The position numbers and the translations under genes are program-made. Below, piece after piece: positions 1-5,140 of a DNA stretch of 6,803 nucleotides. The notes under the pieces are model-generated. The model was given only the letters and a program-made list of their open reading frames with translations, did not search any database and was not told where the DNA came from. This stretch comes from Desulfobulbaceae bacterium (GTDB taxonomy: Bacteria; Desulfobacterota; Desulfobulbia; Desulfobulbales; Desulfobulbaceae), in the NCBI GenBank assembly GCA_026986885.1, contig JALSNT010000627.1:1-6803 (forward strand), written 5' to 3'. Numbering within the stretch: position 1 is the first letter of the stretch; each line of letters begins with the position of its first letter.

Positions 1-680
1 CCATCCGCACCCGATGCCCGCATCTGTGCCAGCGCCTCCACGGCCAGGGTGGCATAGCCCTGCATGATCCAGGTCGGGATATCCTCATAGCCGGGCCAGG
101 CCGTATCCTGAACCACGACCCAGCCATATTTTTTGGCCTGCCGCTCAGCAAGCCTGACCGCATCATCATAGTTGAGATCGGTGATGGATGCCTCCGCACC
201 CAGGGCCTGAATATTGTACAGGCGCACCGGATCCGACCCTTTGGGCATATAGACAACCGCCTTCTGCCCAAGCTGCCGGGCGGCCCAGGCTACCGCCCGC
301 CCGTGATTACCATCGGTTGCCGTGGTAAAGGTAATGTCACCCAGTTGTCTGCGCACAGCATCCGAGCGCAACTCTTCATAGGAAAGGTCGGCAATATCCC
401 GCCCCAATTGCTGCGCCAGATACCGGCCGATGGCATAGGAGGCGCCAAGCACCTTAAAGGCATTGAGACCGAAACGGTGTGACTCATCCTTAACAAAGAC
501 CCTGCCCACACCAAGATACCCGGCAAGCCGGGACAGCTCAACCAGCGGTGTCTCCTGATACTCGGCAAAACCCATGTGATATGCGCGCGCCTTGTCCGCC
601 TCCTCAGGAGAGAGAATGGTGAGCGAGGCACCCTGTCCGGGCTTTTTGACAGTGCTGTTAATGACATAATCAATGGACAT
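1..680 (-). CDS. dpaL: Diaminopropionate ammonia-lyase (DpaL/YgeX), 5' part, truncated by window edge
   Basis: PLP-dependent fold-type II lyase that converts 2,3-diaminopropionate to pyruvate and two ammonia via 2-aminoacrylate, in the cytoplasm. The first 226 codons are present; the family is about 400 residues, so the C-terminal part, including the rest of the PLP-phosphate site, lies off the left edge. Reading the minus strand from the ATG at 680 gives MSIDYVINSTV at the N-terminus. The motif HRFGLNAFKVLG places the Schiff-base lysine at K76. TTATDGNHGRAVAW follows at about residues 119-132, with D123 and N125. QDTAWPGYEDIPTWIMQGY covers about 191-209 and contains D192. K76, D123 and D192 match the conserved Lys and the two catalytic Asp known from E. 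coli DpaL. The start is supported by an AGGAG 8 nt upstream. It lies 11 bp downstream of ridA and is probably translated from the same mRNA. The closest alternative families, threonine dehydratase and cysteine synthase, lack the FGLNAFK/QDTAW combination. Confidence 0.95.
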   Translation of the reverse strand, partial: MSIDYVINSTVKKPGQGASLTILSPEEADKARAYHMGFAEYQETPLVELSRLAGYLGVGRVFVKDESHRFGLNAFKVLGASYAIGRYLAQQLGRDIADLSYEELRSDAVRRQLGDITFTTATDGNHGRAVAWAARQLGQKAVVYMPKGSDPVRLYNIQALGAEASITDLNYDDAVRLAERQAKKYGWVVVQDTAWPGYEDIPTWIMQGYATLAVEALAQMRASGAD

Positions 681-688
681 GGCCGGTT

Positions 689-693
689 CTCCT
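689..693 (-). promoter_or_regulatory. Ribosome binding site of dpaL overlapping the ridA stop codon
   Basis: On the minus strand the sequence AGGAG lies 8 nt before the dpaL ATG. Its first two bases are the last two of the ridA TAG stop codon (694-692). Ribosomes finishing ridA would therefore end on the dpaL initiation signal, which suggests coupled translation and fixes the dpaL start at 680. Confidence 0.8.
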
Positions 694-1069
694 ATCTACC
701 GGCCACGGCATCTATTTCAACCCTGGCGCCAAGCGGCAGGGCGGCGACCTGCACGGTTGCACGGGCCGGATAGTCTGCTGAAAAAAAGGTGGCATACACC
801 TCATTGACGGTTGCGAAATCAGCAAGATCAGTCACGAAAATCCCGCAGCGCAGTACCTGATCCATGGAAAAACCGGCCGCGGCCAGGATCGCCCGAATAT
901 TATTCATGCTCTGTCTGGTCTGGGCGGCGACATCATCATCCATCTTTTTGGTTTCCGGGTTCAGAGGCAGTTGCCCTGAAACAAAAATAAGATCGCCATG
1001 GGTGACGGCCTGGGAATACGGACCGATGGCGGCAGGGGCATTTTCCGTACGAACAGTTTGTTTTGACAT
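692..1069 (-). CDS. ridA: RidA family 2-iminobutanoate/2-iminopropanoate deaminase
   Basis: A complete 125-residue member of the RidA (YjgF/YER057c/UK114) family, at the usual length. RidA is a cytosolic homotrimer that hydrolyses enamine/imine intermediates such as 2-aminoacrylate and its imine to the keto acid plus ammonia. Visible family features are the N-terminal APAAIGPYSQAV (residues 11-22), VSGQLPLNP (30-38), the AAGFSMDQVL helix region (64-73) and the C-terminal signature YPARATVQVAALPLGARVEI (100-119). R103 corresponds to the catalytic-site Arg105 of E. coli RidA, and E118 to Glu120. All diagnostic residues are kept, so it should be an active deaminase rather than one of the Arg-less Rid subfamilies. 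The start has AAGGAG 7 nt upstream (plus-strand 1077-1082). It is first in a leftward unit with dpaL, whose product releases 2-aminoacrylate, so a dedicated scavenging role is the natural inference. Confidence 0.95.
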   Translation of the reverse strand: MSKQTVRTENAPAAIGPYSQAVTHGDLIFVSGQLPLNPETKKMDDDVAAQTRQSMNNIRAILAAAGFSMDQVLRCGIFVTDLADFATVNEVYATFFSADYPARATVQVAALPLGARVEIDAVAGR

Positions 1070-1115
1070 CAGGTAACTCCTTCTTCTTTATGGTCTCAAG
1101 GTAAGCACTTACAGG

Positions 1116-1128
1116 TCAGGGACCCTGA
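1116..1128. promoter_or_regulatory. Perfect palindrome TCAGGG-A-CCCTGA upstream of ridA
   Basis: Two 6-bp arms with a single central base, 47 bp upstream of the ridA start. In the leader of the ridA-dpaL unit it could be an operator or a short hairpin. No regulator family is recognised from it, and the function is inference only. Confidence 0.35.
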
Positions 1129-1179
1129 AAACGCATGGTTATCCACCCTGTGATTGGTTACGTCTCAAGCTGGTTTTTT

Positions 1180-1218
1180 AATCCGGATTGTACTTAAAAT
1201 AACCCGGATAAACCGGAA
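1180..1218. repeat. CCGGAT box cluster
   Basis: The perfect 10-bp palindrome AATCCGGATT (1180-1189) is followed by further CCGGAT (1204-1209) and CCGGAA (1213-1218) copies. The first two CCGGAT boxes are 21 bp apart start to start, about two helical turns, a spacing compatible with one protein binding the same face of DNA. The site lies 110-150 bp upstream of ridA. This may be a regulator site; a chance origin is not excluded. Confidence 0.3.
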
Positions 1219-1236
1219 AATTCGAAATAAGAAGCA

Positions 1237-1275
1237 CCAAATTCGTGTTTAAGTCATTGAAACATTTGAATTTGG
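1237..1275. repeat. Inverted repeat CCAAATTC / GAATTTGG
   Basis: Perfect 8-bp arms at 1237-1244 and 1268-1275 enclose a 23-nt interval, roughly in the first half of the divergent intergenic region. The right arm is the start of the GAATTTG tandem repeat, so the two signals share bases. It could be a binding site for a dimeric regulator or part of a dispersed intergenic repeat. Confidence 0.4.
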
Positions 1276-1309
1276 AATTTGTTTCGAATTTCGATATTTG
1301 GATTTCGAG
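1265..1309. repeat. Low-complexity GAATTTG / GATTTCGA repeat tract
   Basis: The heptamer GAATTTG occurs twice in perfect tandem (1268-1274 and 1275-1281). It is followed by GAATTTCGA (1286-1294) and GGATTTCGA (1300-1308), which differ at one base and are 14 bp apart. The tract is built from one degenerate unit and codes for nothing. It may be an intergenic simple-sequence element found elsewhere in the genome, or an array of binding sites. The window alone cannot decide. Confidence 0.5.
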
Positions 1310-1440
1310 TTTATTTTCTGCCGCAAAAAACACGAAAATAACCAGGATATTTTATAAGAAATTTCTATTTTTATAATTTTTTAAAATTTTTCTGACAACA
1401 TAAAAATAGCGGCAAGGCAGGAACCGAGAAGAGCCACTCC

Positions 1441-1478
1441 GATATTTGCCGATAATCATAGTGAAATATCGTATATTT
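1441..1478. repeat. Overlapping inverted repeats GATATTT/AAATATC and AAATAT/ATATTT
   Basis: GATATTT at 1441-1447 is the reverse complement of AAATATC at 1464-1470 (16-bp interval). The second arm also pairs with ATATTT at 1473-1478 across a 3-base centre (AAATAT-CGT-ATATTT). Three related half-sites therefore lie about 60-95 bp upstream of the candidate ygeY promoter, a plausible activator or repressor position. AT-richness makes chance matches more likely. Confidence 0.3.
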
Positions 1479-1535
1479 TATTTTTAATAAAAAAATCCTC
1501 CCCGTCAAACAACCGGGTAGAACCACAGAATTTGA

Positions 1536-1564
1536 TTGACATAATATTATACATTTTGTAAAAA
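1536..1564 (+). promoter_or_regulatory. Candidate sigma-70-type promoter for ygeY operon
   Basis: A perfect TTGACA (-35) at 1536-1541 is followed after 17 bp by TAAAAA (1559-1564), a 4/6 match to the -10 consensus. The spacer contains the palindrome ATAATATTAT (1541-1550, overlapping the -35 by one base). Transcription would begin near 1571, in the small palindrome CTTCcGAAG (1567-1575), leaving a short leader of about 40 nt before the ygeY ATG. The -35 and spacing are good; the -10 is mediocre. Confidence 0.45.
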
Positions 1565-1612
1565 TTCTTCCGAAGTAACCTATGCAAACAGTAACATATA
1601 GAAGGATGGCCG

Positions 1613-2830
1613 ATGCCCAAATTAGATACCGACAAGATAAATGAACTTGCCCAGGCATACCTGCCGAACATGACCGAATTTCTGCGCGATATGGTCGCCA
1701 TTCCCAGCGAAAGCTGTGATGAAAAAAAGGTTATATTACGAATAAAAGAAGAGATGGAAAAGGTTGGATTCGATCGTGTTGAAATCGACCCCATGGGCAA
1801 CATCCTTGGGTATATCGGTACCGGACCCCGCCTGATCGCCTTTGATGCCCACATAGATACTGTCGGTATCGGCGCTGCCGGCAACTGGAACTTTGACCCC
1901 TACGAGGGGTTTGAGGATGACGAGTGCATCGGCGGCCGCGGCACCTCGGACCAGGAGGGCGGCATGGCCTCCATGGTCTATGCCGGAAAAATAATCAAGG
2001 AACTGGATCTGGCCGACGAGTACACCGTGGTTATGGTGGGTACGGTTCAGGAAGAAGACTGTGACGGCTTGTGCTGGCAGTACATTATTAAAGAACTGGG
2101 CCTGAAACCGGAATTTGTGGTCTCCACCGAGCCGACCGACGGCGGGATTTACCGGGGCCAGCGCGGCCGCATGGAAATCAAGGTTGAAGTGGCAGGTATT
2201 TCCTCACACGGTTCAGCCCCGGAACGCGGTGACAATGCCATCTTTAAAATGGGTAAGATACTGGGCGAACTGGAAGAACTGCATACCCGCTTAAAAGATG
2301 ATGCTTTCCTGGGCAAAGGTTCCCTCACCGTCTCCCAGATTTTTTATACATCACCTTCCCGCTGCGCCGTGGCCGACGGCTGCACAATCTCCATCGACCG
2401 TCGGCTAACTGCCGGTGAAGATGCCGAACTGGCCATCTCACAGATTGCCGAGTTGCCGGCTGCAAAAGCGGCCGATGCCAGGGTGAGCATGTACACCTAT
2501 GAGGTTCCCTCGTACACAGGGCTGGTCTATCCCACGGACTGTTACTTCCCCTCATGGGTCGTCGATGAAAAACATCCGGCTGTTCAGGCGGCGGCAAAGG
2601 CCTACACTGCCCTGTTTTCTTCAGAACCACGGATAGACAAGTGGACCTTTTCCACCAACGGGGTTGCCATTACCGGCATGCACGACATCCCGACCATCGG
2701 CTTTGGCCCGGGTAAAGAGGCGCAGGCGCATGCACCCAATGAAAAAACCTGGAAAGCCGATCTTGTCCGCTGCGCTGCCCTGTATGCCGCCCTGCCCTCC
2801 ATGTACACGCAGACAAAACAGGATGCGTAA
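1613..2830 (+). CDS. ygeY: YgeY family M20 metallohydrolase (selenium-metabolism/purine-degradation cluster)
   Basis: A complete 405-residue M20-family dinuclear zinc hydrolase, the usual length for YgeY, with no signal peptide and so cytoplasmic. The metal and catalytic residues are visible: [10 protein letters not shown] gives H80 and D82; [10 protein letters not shown] gives the bridging D113; [10 protein letters not shown] gives the general base E147 and metal ligand E148; STEPTDG gives E173; and QAHAPNE near the C-terminus gives H373. The lid/dimerisation domain holds [16 protein letters not shown] (about residues 195-210), with H199. Members of this superfamily cleave amide or carbamoyl bonds of small molecules. 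In urate-degradation clusters YgeY is thought to act on a ureido/carbamoyl intermediate; the exact substrate here is inferred. It is first in the rightward operon. GAAGGA lies 6 nt before the ATG, and the overlapping ATG at 1606 is out of frame. Carbamate kinase begins 3 bp after its stop. Confidence 0.93.
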   Translation: MPKLDTDKINELAQAYLPNMTEFLRDMVAIPSESCDEKKVILRIKEEMEKVGFDRVEIDPMGNILGYIGTGPRLIAFDAHIDTVGIGAAGNWNFDPYEGFEDDECIGGRGTSDQEGGMASMVYAGKIIKELDLADEYTVVMVGTVQEEDCDGLCWQYIIKELGLKPEFVVSTEPTDGGIYRGQRGRMEIKVEVAGISSHGSAPERGDNAIFKMGKILGELEELHTRLKDDAFLGKGSLTVSQIFYTSPSRCAVADGCTISIDRRLTAGEDAELAISQIAELPAAKAADARVSMYTYEVPSYTGLVYPTDCYFPSWVVDEKHPAVQAAAKAYTALFSSEPRIDKWTFSTNGVAITGMHDIPTIGFGPGKEAQAHAPNEKTWKADLVRCAALYAALPSMYTQTKQDA

Positions 2831-2833
2831 ACC

Positions 2834-3784
2834 GTGACCAGGCAGTTCGCGGTCATTGCCATCGGCGGCAACTCACTCATCAAGCACCGCAGCCTGCAGT
2901 CAGTAGAAGATCAGTTCCGGGCCATCTGCGAGACAAGCAGTCATCTTGCCGATCTGGTGGAACACGGCTACCAGCTGGTTATCACCCATGGCAACGGACC
3001 ACAGGTCGGCTTTATCATGCTCAGATCAGAGATCGCCCGCAAGGAAATCGGCCTCCATATCGTCCCGTTAAGTTCCTGCGTGGCCGATACCCAGGGAGCT
3101 ATCGGCCTGCAGATTCAACAGGCGCTCAGCGGCGAGCTTGAAAAACGCGGCCTGGGCACGAAGGCGGCTACCATTGTCACCCAGGTGGAGGTCAACCCCG
3201 ATGACCCTGGATTCTTATCACCGGACAAACCGGTTGGTGAGTTTTACAGCAAAGAACAGCTCACCACCCTGCAGCAACAGCATCCCGACTGGGTGCTCAA
3301 GGAAGACGCCAACCGGGGATACCGCCGGGTGGTCGCCTCACCCGCTCCCGTAAAAATTATCGAGCAGCAGGCAATCAATGCCCTGCTTGCCGATAATTAC
3401 CAGGTTATTGCCGCCGGCGGCGGCGGGGTGCCGGTCGTTCGCAAAGCTTTCGGTTATACCAGTGTTGACGCCGTTATCGATAAAGACAAGACAGCCGCCC
3501 TGCTGGCAACCAACCTTAAGGCGCCGCTGCTGGTTATCTCAACCGCGGTTGAACAGGTGATGATTAACTTCGGCACAGCGCAGGAAAAAGGACTGGCCAA
3601 GGTAACAAAAAAAGAAATAGAGCGCTATCTGGCCCAGGGACACTTTGCTCCCGGCTCAATGGGACCCAAGATAGAAGCCGCCATATCCTTTCTCAATAAC
3701 GGCGGCCAACGGGTGATTATCACCAGTCCGGAGAACATAGACGAAGCCATACGTCACGGAAGCGGCACCCAGATTATCCGCTGA
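2834..3784 (+). CDS. arcC: Carbamate kinase (ArcC/YqeA type)
   Basis: A complete 316-residue carbamate kinase of the amino acid kinase superfamily, at the usual length. It transfers phosphate from carbamoyl phosphate to ADP, giving ATP, CO2 and ammonia, in the cytoplasm. Seen in order are AIGGNSL (9-15), THGNGPQVG (51-59), KPVGEFY (132-138), RRVVASPAP (164-172), IAAGGGGVPVV (192-202), VIDKDKTAALLA (214-225), TAVEQVMINFG (237-247), GHFAPGSMGPKIEAA (269-283) and VIITSPENIDEAI (294-306). All phosphate- and nucleotide-binding signatures of the family are intact. The start is GTG, 3 bp after the ygeY stop. AGGA sits 10 nt upstream within the end of ygeY, indicating translational coupling. There is no arginine deiminase nearby. 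The partner is the carbamoyltransferase homologue YgeW downstream, so it probably harvests ATP from a ureido compound rather than from arginine. Confidence 0.95.
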   Translation: MTRQFAVIAIGGNSLIKHRSLQSVEDQFRAICETSSHLADLVEHGYQLVITHGNGPQVGFIMLRSEIARKEIGLHIVPLSSCVADTQGAIGLQIQQALSGELEKRGLGTKAATIVTQVEVNPDDPGFLSPDKPVGEFYSKEQLTTLQQQHPDWVLKEDANRGYRRVVASPAPVKIIEQQAINALLADNYQVIAAGGGGVPVVRKAFGYTSVDAVIDKDKTAALLATNLKAPLLVISTAVEQVMINFGTAQEKGLAKVTKKEIERYLAQGHFAPGSMGPKIEAAISFLNNGGQRVIITSPENIDEAIRHGSGTQIIR

Positions 3785-3820
3785 GGACCGGCAACATAAA
3801 ATACAGCAGACAAATTGTTC

Positions 3821-3847
3821 CAACGGCATCCCGGACGCGGGCCGTTG
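3821..3847 (+). other. Hairpin 1 in the arcC-ygeW spacer
   Basis: CAACGG (3821-3826) pairs with CCGTTG (3842-3847) and CCCG (3830-3833) with CGGG (3838-3841), closing a GACG tetraloop with a 3-nt CAT bulge on the 5' side: ten GC-rich base pairs. The next bases are AATCGCAAA, not a U run, so it does not look like a rho-independent terminator. It could stabilise the upstream mRNA end, be a processing site, or act in attenuation. Confidence 0.55.
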
Positions 3848-3859
3848 AATCGCAAACCT

Positions 3860-3893
3860 CCCCCGGCCGATGTTTCACGGATCGCCGAAGGGG
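3860..3893 (+). other. Hairpin 2 in the arcC-ygeW spacer
   Basis: CCCC (3860-3863) pairs with GGGG (3890-3893), CGGC (3864-3867) with GCCG (3884-3887), and GAT (3869-3871) with ATC (3881-3883), with an AA bulge and one unpaired C around a 9-nt loop. It starts 13 nt after hairpin 1 and ends 18 nt before the ygeW Shine-Dalgarno. No poly-U follows. With hairpin 1 it forms a structured 139-nt leader between otherwise tightly packed genes. Confidence 0.45.
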
Positions 3894-3911
3894 TGCCGGC
3901 GGAACATGTTT

Positions 3912-3918
3912 AAAGGAG
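3912..3918 (+). promoter_or_regulatory. Strong ribosome binding site setting the ygeW start
   Basis: AAAGGAG ends 5 nt before the ATG at 3924. The open frame extends upstream to an ATG at 3870, but that codon has no comparable site, lies inside hairpin 2, and would add 18 residues not found in YgeW. The 3924 start gives a protein beginning MDNIGIQQLI. Confidence 0.85.
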
Positions 3919-3923
3919 AACAA

Positions 3924-5120
3924 ATGGACAACATAGGTATACAGCAGCTTATCAGGGAGCTTGCCACCCTGGATTACCAAAAGATGTACAACAATGATTT
4001 TCTCCTGACCTGGGAAAAATCCAATGATGAAATCGCTGCCACCTTTACGGTTGCTGAAATCCTGCGCGGTATGCGTGAGCAGAATATTTCCAGCCGCATC
4101 TTTGATTCCGGCCTCGGCGTCTCCCTGTTCCGAGATAACTCCACCCGCACCCGTTTCTCCTTTACCAGCGCCTGTAACCTTTTAGGTCTTGAGGTGCAGG
4201 ATCTGGACGAGGGAAAATCCCAGATCGCCCATGGCGAGACCGTACGGGAAACCGCCAACATGATCTCCTTTATGGCTGATGTCATGGGTATTCGCGACGA
4301 CATGTATATCGGCAAGGGAAATACCTACATGCGCCAAGTGGCGGAATCCGTGCAGGCCGGTTTTGACGAGGGGGTGCTTGAGCAGCGGCCGACCCTGGTC
4401 AATTTGCAGTGCGACATCGACCATCCCACCCAGTCCATGGCGGACATGCTGCACCTTATCAATTATTTCGGGGGAGTGGAAAACCTGGCGGGCAAGAAAA
4501 TAGCCATGTCCTGGGCCTATTCCCCCTCCTACGGTAAGCCGCTGTCCGTGCCCCAGGGGGTTATCGGCCTGATGACCCGTTTCGGCATGGATGTTGTGCT
4601 GGCCCACCCCGAGGGGTATGAGGTGATGGGCGATGTGGAAGAGGTCGCCGCGCGTCAGGCTGCTGAATCCGGAGGAAGTTTCACCAAAACCAACTCCATG
4701 GCCGAGGCCTTTGCCGGAGCCGATATTGTCTATCCCAAAAGCTGGGCGCCCTTTGCCGCCATGGAGCAACGGACGGAGCTGTACGGCAACGGTGATTTTG
4801 ACGGCATAAAATCCCTGGAACAGGAACTACTGGCACAGAATAAAAATCACATGGACTGGACTTGCAGCGAAGAGCTGATGGCCACTACCCATAATGGTTC
4901 TGCCCTGTATATGCACTGCCTGCCCGCTGATATCACCGGCGTATCCTGTGAGCATGGCGAGGTCGAGGCTTCAGTTTTTGATCGGTACCGGGTCCCGCAG
5001 TACAAGGAGGCCAGCTACAAGCCCTATATTATTGCGGCCATGATCTTTTTATCCAAGATGAAAAATTCTGCAGATGTGCTGCAGAAACTGCTGGAGCAGA
5101 ACAGAGCAAGAGTTATGTAA
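3924..5120 (+). CDS. ygeW: YgeW family knotted carbamoyltransferase
   Basis: A complete 398-residue member of the aspartate/ornithine carbamoyltransferase superfamily, the YgeW branch with a deep trefoil knot; E. coli YgeW is of nearly equal length. Such enzymes move a carbamoyl group between carbamoyl phosphate and an amine. The carbamoyl phosphate loop is FRDNSTRTRFS (69-79, with STRTR at 73-77). DEGKSQIAHGETVRETANMI covers 95-114. HPTQSMAD is at 167-174 and MHCLPAD at 330-336. The conserved YgeW stretch around AYSPSYGKPLSVPQG (198-212) lies in the region associated with the knot and second-substrate loop. IVYPKSWAP (268-276) and YKEASYKPYIIAAM (360-373) complete the fold. Family substrates have been uncertain; next to carbamate kinase, YgeY and DpaL I infer it runs in reverse, phosphorolysing a ureido derivative of diaminopropionate. 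A 139-nt structured leader separates it from arcC, and xdh starts 20 bp downstream. Confidence 0.95.
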   Translation: MDNIGIQQLIRELATLDYQKMYNNDFLLTWEKSNDEIAATFTVAEILRGMREQNISSRIFDSGLGVSLFRDNSTRTRFSFTSACNLLGLEVQDLDEGKSQIAHGETVRETANMISFMADVMGIRDDMYIGKGNTYMRQVAESVQAGFDEGVLEQRPTLVNLQCDIDHPTQSMADMLHLINYFGGVENLAGKKIAMSWAYSPSYGKPLSVPQGVIGLMTRFGMDVVLAHPEGYEVMGDVEEVAARQAAESGGSFTKTNSMAEAFAGADIVYPKSWAPFAAMEQRTELYGNGDFDGIKSLEQELLAQNKNHMDWTCSEELMATTHNGSALYMHCLPADITGVSCEHGEVEASVFDRYRVPQYKEASYKPYIIAAMIFLSKMKNSADVLQKLLEQNRARVM

Positions 5121-5140
5121 ATTCTTCTTGGGAAAAAAAT

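Larger units (their letters stand above)
1070..1612. other. Divergent intergenic region between ridA-dpaL and ygeY operons
   Basis: This 543-bp stretch has no convincing gene. It is markedly more AT-rich than the flanking coding DNA, especially 1320-1400 and 1470-1600, where A/T runs resemble UP elements. It must hold promoters for both the leftward ridA-dpaL unit and the rightward ygeY unit. Seen in it are a 13-bp palindrome at 1116-1128, AATCCGGATT (1180-1189), three CCGGAT/CCGGAA boxes (1183, 1204, 1213), two TTCGAA sites (1221, 1283) and an 8-bp repeat GTCTCAAG (1093-1100 and 1162-1169). There are also a repeat tract at 1265-1309, a palindrome AGAAATTTCT (1357-1366), inverted repeats at 1441-1478, and CTTCcGAAG (1567-1575). 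I found no convincing sigma-54 -24/-12 element on either strand and no rho-independent terminator. Confidence 0.75.

Noticed and set aside
290..673. 127-codon open frame on the minus strand
   Set aside because: Out of frame with dpaL on the same strand. The dpaL frame (start 680) carries the PLP-lysine motif and all conserved segments, so this is a shadow.
1070..1612. Sigma-54 promoter, considered because the E. coli neighbour ygeV encodes a sigma-54-type activator
   Set aside because: No TGGCAC-N5-TTGC-like element found on either strand. The nearest match, TTGGTGC on the minus strand near 1232-1238, lacks a matching -12 element.
1371..1884. Minus-strand open frames in and beside the intergenic region (1371-1658 and 1456-1884)
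   Set aside because: They overlap the 5' end of ygeY in antisense and run into AT-rich non-coding DNA. There is no Shine-Dalgarno and no recognisable protein.
3821..3893. Rho-independent terminator after arcC
   Set aside because: Both hairpins are GC-rich but neither is followed by a T run, so intrinsic termination is not supported.
3870..3923. Longer ygeW with the ATG at 3870
   Set aside because: No ribosome binding site there, the start lies in a hairpin, and the extra 18 residues do not resemble YgeW. The AAAGGAG before 3924 decides the start.
4182..4769. 195-codon open frame on the minus strand
   Set aside because: Antisense to the conserved core of ygeW (from just after STRTR through HPTQ to the KSWAP segment). 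The product is His/Gly-rich low-complexity sequence without family features.
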